A stretch of DNA of 64,000 nt. It comes from Ensifer canadensis. GTDB taxonomy: Bacteria > Pseudomonadota > Alphaproteobacteria > Rhizobiales > Rhizobiaceae. A program made the position numbers and the translations under genes. Within the stretch, counting starts at the first letter, position 1. Each line of letters starts with the position of its first letter. The DNA lies in contig NZ_CP083370.1 of the NCBI RefSeq assembly GCF_017488845.2, positions 806,001-870,000 of the forward strand, read 5' to 3'. Positions 37,692-49,296 of this stretch are shown in pieces. Below the pieces are notes generated by a model. It did not search any database and was not told the DNA's origin. It was given only the letters and a program-made list of their open reading frames with translations.

Positions 37692-38471
37692 ATGTGCGGA
37701 CGTTTTGCGCTGACGGCGACCCCGGAAGAATTGATGGAGCTGTTCGGCCTGCTGGAAAGCGACGACTTTCCGGTGCGCTTCAATATTGCGCCGACGCAGC
37801 CGATCATCGTCGTGGTCGCCGCGGATCGCGCCGGGCCGGGCAGCAATCTGCCGGAGCGCAAGGCCCTTCTCGTTCGCTGGGGCTTCACGCCCGGCTGGGT
37901 CAAGGACCCCAGGGACTTTCCGCTGCTGATCAATGCCCGTGCCGAGACGGCGATCGAAAAGGCATCGTTTCGCGCCGCGATGCGCCATCGGCGCGTTCTC
38001 GTCCCGGCATCCGGCTTCTATGAATGGCATCGCCCCGCAAAGGGCAGCGGCGAGGCGTCGCAGGCCTATTGGATCCGTCCTCGAAAAGGGGGCATCGTCG
38101 CCTTTGCCGGCCTGATGGAGACCTGGTCTTCCGCCGATGGCTCCGAAGTCGACACTGCTGCAGTGCTCACCACCAGCGCCAATCCCGCGATTGCCCCCAT
38201 ACATGACCGCATGCCGGTGGTGATCCAGCCGGAAGATTTCGCCCGCTGGCTGGATTGCAAGACGCAGGAGCCGCGCGACGTCCTCGATCTGATGGTGCCG
38301 GCGTCGGAGGATTATTTCGAAGCGATCCCTGTATCCGACAAGGTCAACAAGGTGGCGAATGCGGGGGCCGATATCCAGGAGGCGGTCATCCCGCAACTGG
38401 TGCCGAAAGCGCCCGTGAAGGACGACAAGAACGGGGACAAGCCCGACGACGGGCAGATGTCCCTATTCTGA
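37692..38471 (+). CDS. SRAP/HMCES-type abasic-site processing protein (YedK-like)
   Basis: Crosslinks to abasic sites in single-stranded DNA through its N-terminal Cys and so protects them. 259 aa. The catalytic residue is Cys2, exposed after Met removal (MCGRFALT). The other family residues are seen: N31 (RFNIAPTQP), R83-E85 (INARAET), E111 (ASGFYEWH) and H171 (IHDRMPV). The start must be the ATG at 37692 since Cys2 is needed. Single-gene unit. Confidence 0.95.
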   Translation: MCGRFALTATPEELMELFGLLESDDFPVRFNIAPTQPIIVVVAADRAGPGSNLPERKALLVRWGFTPGWVKDPRDFPLLINARAETAIEKASFRAAMRHRRVLVPASGFYEWHRPAKGSGEASQAYWIRPRKGGIVAFAGLMETWSSADGSEVDTAAVLTTSANPAIAPIHDRMPVVIQPEDFARWLDCKTQEPRDVLDLMVPASEDYFEAIPVSDKVNKVANAGADIQEAVIPQLVPKAPVKDDKNGDKPDDGQMSLF

Positions 38472-38484
38472 ATCTCATGGGTAC

Positions 38485-38637
38485 TTAGGCCGTCTGCTTC
38501 TTCAGCTTGGCGGTGGGCTTTGCCTTCACCTGCAGGGCAGCGGCCAGCACGGCCTTGAGACCAAGCGGACGGTACTGTTGAACCAGATCGGCGGGTGTCT
38601 TGGCGATGTCGGTGGTCTTGGCGGTCTTCACGTGCAT
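38485..38637 (-). CDS. Small basic protein, unknown function
   Basis: 50 aa (MHVKTAKTTDIAKTPADL...) with a Lys-rich tail (KAKPTAKLKKQTA), family not recognised. The AAGGAG ribosome site is only 3 nt from the ATG at 38637 but 9 nt from the in-frame GTG at 38631, so translation may start at the GTG (48 aa). Composition and codon use fit a real gene; function unknown. It converges on the SRAP gene with 13 nt between. Confidence 0.6.
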   Translation of the reverse strand: MHVKTAKTTDIAKTPADLVQQYRPLGLKAVLAAALQVKAKPTAKLKKQTA

Positions 38638-39153
38638 GCACTCCTTGATGCTTTTCCTGGACCGGAAACGCCTCGTTCTCGCTTGCCTACTGCATGTTTC
38701 CTTAAATCGTATCCGATTCAAGGATAAGAACATGCAGCAATTCAAAGGGCTACAGCGACCTTGGCGCGTCCGATAAGACGCGCGGCGCTGTAGGCGACAA
38801 CGACGCTCCTCCTCATTTTCTCCGGAGACAGGAACCGTGGCGCAGGGCCAAGCTGCACCGCGAATCTCTTTCCCGCGTGGCGATCCCAGATAAGCCAAAT
38901 CGTGACAAATCCATGACCATGCCTCAGCTTGGATAGTTGGCTGTGCTTCGCATGCGGCTCACCACTTGACCGGCGCCATGCGACGCGCGATAAGTGTGGC
39001 CATGAAAACGGTTACCTGCATTATCTGCCGGAAGATTATTCGCTAGCGCTTCGCTGGCCTGGCCGTTTTCGTCTCCCGAAATCCAAGATGACAAACGTGC
39101 GGGCCTCCCGGGCGCCGTATTTCTGACGGTCGCATGCGTATTGGAGATTTGGA
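38638..39153. other. 516-bp intergenic region
   Basis: Holds one two-hairpin repeat (38687-38793). The remainder contains no gene I can support, only short frames without ribosome sites. The cysS promoter should lie near 39100. Confidence 0.6.
38687..38793. repeat. Two-hairpin A-B-C-type intergenic element, copy 2
   Basis: 107 bp, same orientation and length as copy 1 at 6702. It has CTACTGCATG at one end, the CTTAAAT...ATTCAAG stem, the CATGCAGCAATTCAAAG junction and the CTACAGCG...CGCTGTAG hairpin. It lies upstream of the small basic protein gene. Confidence 0.8.
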
Positions 39154-40545
<1,392 letters not shown>

Positions 40546-40655
40546 AGACGGCCTGCCATCCCCTATTGCCCTTGGATGCCGACGGTGTCCGGGCAGGGGA
40601 CGGCGGTCGCAGCTTGACGGCATGAGGAGAGGCGCATGAAGGAGGAGTTCGTGCA

Positions 40656-41036
40656 ATGATCGATCATACTGGTATCTCGGTTGCGGATTTCGACAAGGCG
40701 AAGTCGTTCTACGACGGGGCGTTTGCGCCGCTTGGCGCCTCCCTCCTGATGATGGTGCCGGCCGAGCACACCGGCGGCGTCAAGGTCGGCGGTTACGGTC
40801 GCGAACGTCCGGTCTTTTGGTTGCATGAGGCGGCCGCAGGTCCGGGCAGGCACTATGCTTTTACCGCACGCAGCCGCAGCGAAGTCGATGCCTTCTACGA
40901 CGCAGCTCTTTCTGCCGGCGGCCGCGACAATGGCAAGCCGGGACTGCGCCCGCACTACCACCCGGATTATTATGCCGCCTTCGTCTTCGATCCCGACGGC
41001 AACAACATCGAGGCGGTCTGTCATGTGTCGACTTGA
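40656..41036 (+). CDS. VOC family protein
   Basis: 126 aa, glyoxalase/bleomycin-resistance fold: IDHTGISVADFDKAKSFYDGAFAPLG at the N terminus and the metal-binding-type AAFVFDPDGNNIEAVCH at the end (E of IEAV). Substrate unknown. It leads the run of coupled genes VOC-GFA-GFA-GFA-pip; the first GFA gene follows 12 nt later. Confidence 0.9.
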   Translation: MIDHTGISVADFDKAKSFYDGAFAPLGASLLMMVPAEHTGGVKVGGYGRERPVFWLHEAAAGPGRHYAFTARSRSEVDAFYDAALSAGGRDNGKPGLRPHYHPDYYAAFVFDPDGNNIEAVCHVST

Positions 41037-41048
41037 GGAGACGTTGCG

Positions 41049-41540
41049 ATGAGTCTCGACAACAGGCCGTATCATACCGGCGGCTGCCAATGTGGTGCCG
41101 TGCGTTTCCGCGTCGAGGGCGTTCTCGGCGACGCTTCCGTCTGCCATTGCCGCATGTGCCAGAAGGCGAGCGGAAACTTCTATCTGCCGTTGGTGTCGGT
41201 GCGTGGCGCTACCGTCAACTGGACGCGTGGCGAGCGCAAACGCTTCCAGTCGTCCAATTTTGGCTGGCGTGGATTTTGCGGTGATTGCGGCACGCCTCTA
41301 ACCTATGAGGCGCCCGATGGCATGGCGCTGGCGATTGCTGCCTTCGACGAACCTCAGGGGATCGTGCCGACAATCCAGTGGGGCATCGAGGCTAAGCTGC
41401 CCTATGTCGATCAAGTGCCTGAATTGCCGGGGGAGGAGACGTTGGCCGATGCCGACGCCGTGGCATTCCTTGCCGATCTCGTTTCCTACCAGCATCCTGA
41501 TCATGACACCGAAACCTGGCCCCCGGAGGACGAGAAATGA
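41049..41540 (+). CDS. GFA (glutathione-dependent formaldehyde-activating) domain protein 1
   Basis: 163 aa, Mss4-like zinc fold. C13/C15 (GGCQCGAV), C32/C34/C37 (CHCRMCQK) and the CGDCG pair give a two-zinc pattern typical of GFA/CENP-V proteins. Despite the family name many members have no shown formaldehyde activity. First of three tandem paralogues; its TGA overlaps the ATG of the next gene. Confidence 0.92.
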   Translation: MSLDNRPYHTGGCQCGAVRFRVEGVLGDASVCHCRMCQKASGNFYLPLVSVRGATVNWTRGERKRFQSSNFGWRGFCGDCGTPLTYEAPDGMALAIAAFDEPQGIVPTIQWGIEAKLPYVDQVPELPGEETLADADAVAFLADLVSYQHPDHDTETWPPEDEK

Positions 41541-42009
41541 CCGATACAGTGCGAACAGGCGGATGCCAGTGCGGCGCGGTCCGTTTCCGCATTCGGGGAC
41601 AACTCGGCCGTCCGTCGATCTGCCATTGCCGCATGTGCCAGAAGCAGTTCGGCGCCTTCTTCTCGGCGCTGGTGACAGCGCCGAAGGATGGCGTCGAGTG
41701 GACGCGCGACGAGCCGAGCTACTTCCAATCCTCGGTCAATATCGATCGTGGTTTCTGCCCGAAATGCGGCACGCCGATGATCTACCGCCATCCCGGCGGC
41801 ATGGAAATCGCCATCGGCACGTTCGATGATCGCAGCGATCTGGCCCCGCAGATACAGGTTAATTATGCCTCGCGGCTCCCCTGGGTCGAGACCATCTTCG
41901 ACCAGCCGGTGCTGACGGATCCGGATTTCTATAGCAGGCAGGAGAGTGTCATTTCCTTCCAGCATCCCGATCACGACACCGAGCAGTGGCACCAACCGGG
42001 AGTGTTCCG

Positions 42010-42013
<4 letters not shown>
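41537..42013 (+). CDS. GFA domain protein 2
   Basis: 158 aa. C10/C12 (GGCQCGAV), C29/C31/C34 (CHCRMCQK) and CPKCG repeat the zinc pattern. The sequence differs clearly outside the motifs (PSYFQSSVNIDRGF), so this is not a fresh duplication. Start overlaps the stop of GFA 1; its own TGA overlaps the ATG of GFA 3. Confidence 0.92.
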
Positions 42014-43472
<1,459 letters not shown>

Positions 43473-43498
43473 CGACTGAGCATTATTGGAAACGAGCC

Positions 43499-45115
43499 AT
43501 GACCAGGGAACGCATCTACCTCTTCGACACGACGCTACGGGACGGGCAGCAGACGCCCGGCATCGACTTTTCCGTCGAGGACAAGATCGCGATTACCACC
43601 CTGCTCGACGATTTCGGCATGGACTATGTCGAAGGCGGCTATCCCGGGGCAAACCCGACCGATACGGAGTTCTTCAAGCGCAAGCGCACGAAGAAGGCCT
43701 CCTTCGTCGCCTTCGGCATGACCAAGCGCGCTGGCGTTTCCGCCTCGAACGACCCGGGCCTTGCCGCCCTGCTCGAAGCAAACACCGACGCGATCTGTCT
43801 CGTGGCCAAGAGCTGGGATTACCACGTGGCGGTGGCGCTCGGCTGTTCCAACGAGGAAAACCTCGACAACATCCGGGCTTCCGTCGCAGCCGTTGTCGGC
43901 GCCGGCCGCGAGGCCATGGTCGACTGCGAGCATTTCTTCGACGGCTACAAGGCGAACCGCGCCTATGCGCTTGCCTGTGCGCAGACTGCCTTCGAAGCGG
44001 GCGCACGCTGGATCGTGCTTTGTGATACCAATGGCGGCACCCAGCCGCACGAGGTGCGCGAGATCGTTTCGGCTGTTATCGCCGCCGGTGTGCCCGGCGC
44101 CAGTCTCGGCATCCACGCCCATAACGACACGGGGCAGGCGATAGCCAATTCGCTTGCAGCCGTCGAGGCCGGCGTCCGCCAGATACAGGGAACGCTGAAC
44201 GGCATCGGCGAGCGGTGCGGCAACGCCAATCTGGTGACGCTTATCCCCACCCTCGCGCTGAAAGAGATCTATTCCAGCAGGTTCGAAACGGCGATCGATT
44301 CCGACCGCCTGCAGGAACTGACGAAGCTCTCGCATGCTTTCGACGAACTATTGAACCGCTCGCCGGACATGCAGGCGCCCTATGTCGGTGCCTCGGCCTT
44401 TGCCACCAAGGCCGGCATTCACGCCTCGGCGCTTCTGAAGGATCCACGCACCTACGAGCACATCGCCCCTGAAAGTGTCGGCAATCTGCGCAAGGTCATG
44501 GTGTCCGACCAGGGCGGCAAGGCGAACTTCATCAACGCGCTGAAGCGGCGGGGGATCGTGGTTGGCAAAGACGATCCCAAGCTCGACAAGCTGATCGCGA
44601 TCGTCAAGGAGCGCGAGGCGACCGGTTATGCCTATGAGGGCGCCGATGCGAGTTTCGCGCTGCTGGCCAGCCGCATCCTCGGGACGGTGCCGGATTTCTT
44701 CCACGTCGAAAGCTTCCGGGTGATGGTCGAACGTCGGTTCGACGCCAACGGTCATCTGAAAACCGTGTCGGAAGCGGTCGTCAGGGTCGTCGTCGATGGC
44801 GAAACCATGATGTCGGTGGCCGAAGGCCACGGGCCGGTCAATGCGCTCGATCTGGCCCTGCGCAAGGACCTCGGCAAATACCAGTCGGAGATCGAAGACC
44901 TGGAGCTTGCGGACTACAAGGTCCGTATCCTCAACGGCGGGACTGAGGCGATCACGCGCGTTCTGATCGAATCGACCGATGGCACGGGCGCGCGCTGGTG
45001 GACGGTCGGCGTCTCCGACAACATCATAGATGCCTCGTTCCAGGCGTTGATGGACAGTATCATTTTCAAGCTGTTGAAGAATCGCGACCATGTCGGACTG
45101 ATCGCCGCCGAGTAA
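43499..45115 (+). CDS. cimA: (R)-citramalate synthase
   Basis: Condenses pyruvate and acetyl-CoA to citramalate, a route to 2-oxobutyrate and isoleucine without threonine. 538 aa, member of the isopropylmalate/homocitrate synthase family: DTTLRDGQQ (10-18), the IHAHNDTGQA metal site, GTLNGIGERCGNANL, and a C-terminal regulatory dimer domain (about 375-538) that usually binds isoleucine. Length and motifs fit the CimA clade (TIGR00977) rather than LeuA, but the clade call is from memory. Confidence 0.88.
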   Translation: MTRERIYLFDTTLRDGQQTPGIDFSVEDKIAITTLLDDFGMDYVEGGYPGANPTDTEFFKRKRTKKASFVAFGMTKRAGVSASNDPGLAALLEANTDAICLVAKSWDYHVAVALGCSNEENLDNIRASVAAVVGAGREAMVDCEHFFDGYKANRAYALACAQTAFEAGARWIVLCDTNGGTQPHEVREIVSAVIAAGVPGASLGIHAHNDTGQAIANSLAAVEAGVRQIQGTLNGIGERCGNANLVTLIPTLALKEIYSSRFETAIDSDRLQELTKLSHAFDELLNRSPDMQAPYVGASAFATKAGIHASALLKDPRTYEHIAPESVGNLRKVMVSDQGGKANFINALKRRGIVVGKDDPKLDKLIAIVKEREATGYAYEGADASFALLASRILGTVPDFFHVESFRVMVERRFDANGHLKTVSEAVVRVVVDGETMMSVAEGHGPVNALDLALRKDLGKYQSEIEDLELADYKVRILNGGTEAITRVLIESTDGTGARWWTVGVSDNIIDASFQALMDSIIFKLLKNRDHVGLIAAE

Positions 45116-45349
45116 GCGCCTGCTTCAGGTGAGGGAGAGCATAGGCACCCCGCTGGGCGTCGTTGCTCTTGCCTAAAGTATGAGCAAAATTCACCATCCG
45201 TTCACGGAAATGAATTGGTGCATTGATGGTCATTGGAGTACGACGCCCCATGGAAGGGTTCGTCGGCCGGTAAGGCTGCACCTTCGATTGCGACCGGAGC
45301 GGGCGTCATCGCCAAGACAGCCTCCGGCGACTACATCAGGAAAAATGTC

Positions 45350-46288
45350 ATGGCCGAGCCGAACGCGAAAGTACCCGCAGAAAACACCGATTCCGCCAAG
45401 GGCTTCGCCTTTGCGCTCACGGCCTATCTGCTCTGGGGATTCCTGCCTTTCTTCATGAAGGCGATCGCCCATATCCCGGCGCCGGAAGTGGTTGCGCACC
45501 GCATCGTCTGGTCGGTTCCGCTCGCGGGCCTCGTGCTGGTGTGGCTTGGGCGCACGGAAGACGTCAAGGTCGCCCTTCGTTCACCGCGCATGTTGCGCAT
45601 GGCGGCTCTCACTGCCGTGCTCATCACCATCAACTGGGGTATCTATGTCTGGGCGATCGGTGCTGGTCGCGCGATCGAGACGGCGCTCGGCTATTACATC
45701 AATCCGCTTTTCTCGATTTTCCTCGGCGCTCTGTTGCTGAAGGAAAAGCCAAGCCCGGCGCAGATGGTGGCGATCGCGCTGGCCGCTGCCGCCGTTGGCG
45801 TACTCGCCTTCGATGCCGGCGGTCTGCCCTGGGTGTCGATCGGGCTCTGCCTCTCCTGGGGCTTCTACGCCTTTTTCCGCAAGACGCTGCCGATCGGGCC
45901 GAACCAGGGCTTCTTCCTCGAAGTGCTGCTGCTCAGCGTTCCAGCGATCGGCTACATCATCTGGCTCGAGGCGACCGGCCAAGGGCACTTCGGCGACACG
46001 GGCATGACTGACGTGCTGTGGCTGATGTCCTGCGGCATTGTCACCGCGATCCCGCTGATGATCTATGCCAATGGCGCCAAGCTGCTGCGGCTGTCGACCA
46101 TCGGCATCATGCAGTATATCGCGCCGACGATGATCTTCCTGATTGCCGTCTTCGTCTTCCACGAGCCTTTCGGCACCGCAAAGCTGATCGCCTTCGCACT
46201 GATCTGGGCCGCATTGGTTATTTATTCCGGCGCCATGCTGGCACAGAGCCGCGCCCGTCGCGCCGAACAGGTCAGCCCGGCCGAATAA
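45350..46288 (+). CDS. rarD: RarD-type EamA transporter
   Basis: Inner-membrane drug/metabolite superfamily permease. 312 aa with about ten hydrophobic helices; TAYLLWGFLPFFMKAI and the mid-protein INWGIYVWAIGAGRAIETALGYYINPL are typical of RarD. Start ATG 45350 after CAGGAAAA; an earlier in-frame ATG at 45233 lacks a good ribosome site. Substrate unknown. Converges on the LOG gene, with a repeat and a terminator between. Confidence 0.9.
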   Translation: MAEPNAKVPAENTDSAKGFAFALTAYLLWGFLPFFMKAIAHIPAPEVVAHRIVWSVPLAGLVLVWLGRTEDVKVALRSPRMLRMAALTAVLITINWGIYVWAIGAGRAIETALGYYINPLFSIFLGALLLKEKPSPAQMVAIALAAAAVGVLAFDAGGLPWVSIGLCLSWGFYAFFRKTLPIGPNQGFFLEVLLLSVPAIGYIIWLEATGQGHFGDTGMTDVLWLMSCGIVTAIPLMIYANGAKLLRLSTIGIMQYIAPTMIFLIAVFVFHEPFGTAKLIAFALIWAALVIYSGAMLAQSRARRAEQVSPAE

Positions 46289-46292
46289 GACA

Positions 46293-46399
46293 CTACAGCG
46301 CCGCGCGTCGTGTTAGACGCGCAAAGGCCGCTGTAGCACTTTGAATTGCTGCATGTTTTTATCCTTAAATCGAATGTGATTTAAGAAAACATGCAGTAG
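46293..46399. repeat. Two-hairpin A-B-C-type intergenic element, copy 3
   Basis: 107 bp in opposite orientation to copies 1 and 2: CTACAGCG...CGCTGTAG, then CACTTTGAATTGCTGCATG, then the CTTAAAT/ATTTAAG stem and CATGCAGTAG. It begins 4 nt after the rarD stop, between convergent genes. Confidence 0.85.
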
Positions 46400-46410
46400 G
46401 CAAGAATGGA

Positions 46411-46439
46411 AAAAGGCGCGTCCGTCAGGCGCGCCTTTT
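46411..46439. terminator. Bidirectional terminator between rarD and the LOG gene
   Basis: AAAAGGCGCG (46411-46420) pairs with CGCGCCTTTT (46430-46439) across 9 nt. A/T runs at both ends allow it to work for both convergent genes. Confidence 0.8.
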
Positions 46440-46464
46440 CTGATTTTGGGGGTGTAACACAGGC

Positions 46465-47085
46465 CTAAAGGCGGGAGATGATCTCGGCTTCGCCTTCGCG
46501 GCCGTTTGCGCCGCTAGCGGCCGCAAGGATCGCCGGCACGATGTCCTCGGCCTTGTCGACGACAAGCGGCTGGACGAGGTGGGCCGTGTGAACGAAGCCT
46601 TCAGCGCGCATGTGCTGCAGCAGGTCCAGCATCGGCTTCCAGAAATCGTTCATGTTGCCGAAGACCATCGGCTTGCGGTGACGACCGAGCTGCGCCCAGG
46701 TCATGATCTCGACGATCTCTTCCAGCGTGCCGATGCCGCCCGGCAGGGCGACAAAGGCGTCCGCCCGCTCGAACATGGTGTGCTTGCGCTCATGCATGTC
46801 GGCGGTGACGATCAGCTCGTTGAGCTGGCCGAGCGAATGGCGCGTCGCTTCCTTGTCCATCAGGAATTCCGGGATGATGCCGGTGACCTCGCCGCCATTG
46901 GAATGCACGCCGCTGGCGACCGCTCCCATGATGCCGCGCGTGCCGCCGCCATAGACCAGACGCAGGCCATGGTCGGCGATCGAGCGGCCGAGCGCGCGGC
47001 CGGCTTCCATGTAAATCGGGTCGCGCCCGGGCTGCGAACCACAGTAGACGCAGATGGATCGAATCGTGCTGGTTTCAGTGCTCAT
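46465..47085 (-). CDS. LOG family protein (cytokinin riboside 5'-monophosphate phosphoribohydrolase-like)
   Basis: 206 aa, TIGR00730 family. The nucleotide-binding signature PGGIGTLEE is at 115-123 with MHERK at 97-101; SICVYCGSQPG opens the Rossmann-like fold. Plant and bacterial LOG proteins hydrolyse cytokinin nucleotides or, more generally, AMP/NMN-like nucleotides. Start at the ATG 47085. Its role here is not shown by context. Confidence 0.9.
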   Translation of the reverse strand: MSTETSTIRSICVYCGSQPGRDPIYMEAGRALGRSIADHGLRLVYGGGTRGIMGAVASGVHSNGGEVTGIIPEFLMDKEATRHSLGQLNELIVTADMHERKHTMFERADAFVALPGGIGTLEEIVEIMTWAQLGRHRKPMVFGNMNDFWKPMLDLLQHMRAEGFVHTAHLVQPLVVDKAEDIVPAILAAASGANGREGEAEIISRL

Positions 47086-47328
47086 CCGGTCAAAAAGCAT
47101 TGCAGCGCAGCAAGGGTCAAGAAAAATGAGGGGAAAGCTTGGTTCGCGGCGCCTGCAGCAGGGGCGGCTGCTTGTCTGCTACACTAGGAAACGCTAGCAA
47201 TTTCAGGGATCGATTGAAGAAATTGGGCGGGTAGCTCGCAGTTGCGCTATAATGACCGCGCAAGCCCCGCGCCTTAGGCCGATGAGAGGGCATGCGCGGA
47301 GCGTCGCTCCGCTCCTGTGGAGAGTGGC

Positions 47329-49095
47329 ATGATCAAGAACAAGGCCGGCTGGGTGGCCCTTACTGTCCTTGCGGCAGCAACAGCGTTGATGGTTTTTGTA
47401 GTTCAACCGAATTTGCGTGACGGCAAGGAAGCCTCGGCCGATGGCACGGCAAACGCTCCGGCCCAAACCGGTGACGCGGCATCGTCGACCGGCGGGCCTC
47501 AGCCCACTTCGGACTCGGCGAAGTCCGATGACGCCAGCAAAATGGCGGAGCCGCAACAGGCGGCAAGCGCCGCTGACGCGAAATCACCGGTCGAGGATGC
47601 ATCTATTCCCGGTTTTGACGTGCTGCGCGTCGAGCCCGATGGTTCGACCGTTGTTGCCGGCCACGCCGCACCCGGTTCCAAGCTGGAAATCCTCAACGGC
47701 GCGACGATCGTCGGAACGGCTGATGTCGGCGTGACCGGCGATTTCGCCGCCGTCTTCGACAAGCCGCTTCCGGCCGGGGACTACCAGCTGACCCTGCGCG
47801 CGGTCGGCGAAGACGGCGTTGCCAAGAATTCGCAAGAAGTCGCAACGGTTTCCGTTCCAAAGGACCCGACCGGCCAATTGCTTGCCATGGTCTCTAAGCC
47901 CGGCACTGCCAGCCGGCTGCTCACCACGCCTGACGCGCTGGCGGGCGTTGCGCAGACGGCTGACGCGCCTGCTTCGCAGCCGGCCGCGGCGACATCCGCC
48001 GATGTGGCGTCTGCAACGCCGCAGACGACGAGCGACGCAACGGCGGCAAAGCCAAACGGCGCTGCAGGGCTGCAGGTCACCGCCGTCGAGATCGAGGGCG
48101 CCAAGATGTTCGTCGCCGGTAGCGCAAAGCCCGGTGCCGTCGTTCGCATCTACGCGGACGACAAGCTGCTCGGCGAAATGAAGGCGGATGACAAGGGCCA
48201 CTTTGTCGTAGACGGTCAGATCGACCTTGCGGTCGGCAGCCACATCATCCGTGCAGACATGTTGAGCGAGGACGCAAGCAAGGTCGTCATGCGCGCATCG
48301 GTGCCGTTCGACCGCCCGGCCGGTAGCCAGGTCGCAGCTGTTGCCGGCCCGGTTTCGGCCGCCGCGACAGCCGGCCTCGACGGGCTGCGTGCCGAAGCCG
48401 GCAAGGCGCTCGCGCTGCTGAAGGGGCTTTTCTCCAATGGCAAGGTGCCGACGGGCGAGCAACTCGCGGCAGCACGCTCAGCAAGCGAATTCGCACTGAA
48501 GTCGCTGGCCGATTTCAGGCTCGCCGACAATTCCGATCAGGCGCTCGCAGGCGAGGTCGCCCGGACAGCAAAGGCTGCTGCCGATGCGCTGGCCGTGCTG
48601 AAGGAGGCCCCGCAGGATGCCTCAAGTGTCGCTGCGGCCCTAACCAAGGTCGAAGCCTCGGTCGGTGCAATCCTTGCTGAACGCGGCAGTGTCACGCCGG
48701 CGGTTGCCAACACCATCGCATCGGGCGAGATCGCCGAGGCTTCCGGCGCGTCGAAGGTCAAGGGTGCCGGCAGCTCGATCACCAATGACGTCGCCGCTGC
48801 GCAGCCTTCCATGGCCTCGACTGAAACCCAGGCTCAGCCGGCAACGGTGGAGCAGGCGCCGCTGAAGGAAAGCAAGAGTTCCGTGATCATCCGTCGCGGT
48901 GATACGCTCTGGCAGATCTCACGGCGTGTCTATGGCGCGGGTGTTCGCTACACCACGATCTACCTCGCCAACCAGGCACAGATCGAAAACCCCGATCGCA
49001 TCCGCCCTGGCCAGGTCTTCGGCGTTCCCGATCAGGCACTTTCCGATGAAGAATCGCGCGAAATTCACAAGAAGCACATGAAACACGAGCAATAG
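47329..49095 (+). CDS. Large envelope protein with C-terminal LysM domain
   Basis: 588 aa. One membrane anchor (about 9-27), a long Ala/Ser/Asp/Thr-rich periplasmic part with two Ig-like or bacterial adhesion-type segments (about 100-180 and 245-330, both with VEPDGSTVVAGHAAPGSKLEI-like and AVEIEGAKMFVAGSAKPGAVV-like starts), a helical Ala-rich region (340-500), and a LysM domain (about 519-568, RRGDTLWQISRRVYG) that binds peptidoglycan. GTG 12 nt upstream is in frame; the ATG follows TGTGGAGAG. Likely a periplasmic structural protein; function unknown. Confidence 0.87.
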   Translation: MIKNKAGWVALTVLAAATALMVFVVQPNLRDGKEASADGTANAPAQTGDAASSTGGPQPTSDSAKSDDASKMAEPQQAASAADAKSPVEDASIPGFDVLRVEPDGSTVVAGHAAPGSKLEILNGATIVGTADVGVTGDFAAVFDKPLPAGDYQLTLRAVGEDGVAKNSQEVATVSVPKDPTGQLLAMVSKPGTASRLLTTPDALAGVAQTADAPASQPAAATSADVASATPQTTSDATAAKPNGAAGLQVTAVEIEGAKMFVAGSAKPGAVVRIYADDKLLGEMKADDKGHFVVDGQIDLAVGSHIIRADMLSEDASKVVMRASVPFDRPAGSQVAAVAGPVSAAATAGLDGLRAEAGKALALLKGLFSNGKVPTGEQLAAARSASEFALKSLADFRLADNSDQALAGEVARTAKAAADALAVLKEAPQDASSVAAALTKVEASVGAILAERGSVTPAVANTIASGEIAEASGASKVKGAGSSITNDVAAAQPSMASTETQAQPATVEQAPLKESKSSVIIRRGDTLWQISRRVYGAGVRYTTIYLANQAQIENPDRIRPGQVFGVPDQALSDEESREIHKKHMKHEQ

Positions 49096-49155
49096 GCTGT
49101 TCATCGACATCATCGCATTGCGGCAGTGTCGACGGAGACCTATTTGTCAAAGAAG

Positions 49156-49183
49156 GCGGCGTCTTCAACGAGACGCCGCTTTT
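49156..49183 (+). terminator. Terminator after the LysM gene
   Basis: GCGGCGTCT (49156-49164) pairs with AGACGCCGC (49171-49179) across TCAACG and is followed by TTTT. Confidence 0.8.
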
Positions 49184-49296
49184 CATTGGATGGCGATGAT
49201 GTGCCCCGATGTCCTTGCCCAAAGGTTCGAGGCGCGGAGCCGCAACTGCGCGACGCCGGTGGATTGGCATGACCGTCCGCCCGGGCGTGCGAAAGA

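Noticed and set aside
38929..39126. Open frame (65 aa) from TTG with CFACGSPL...DKCGHENG, zinc-ribbon-like
   Set aside because: TTG start without a ribosome site, only one partial Cys pattern, and it lies in the cysS upstream region; chance is likelier.
47203..47556. 117-aa minus-strand open frame upstream of the LysM gene
   Set aside because: Overlaps the LysM gene's start on the other strand and has no ribosome site.
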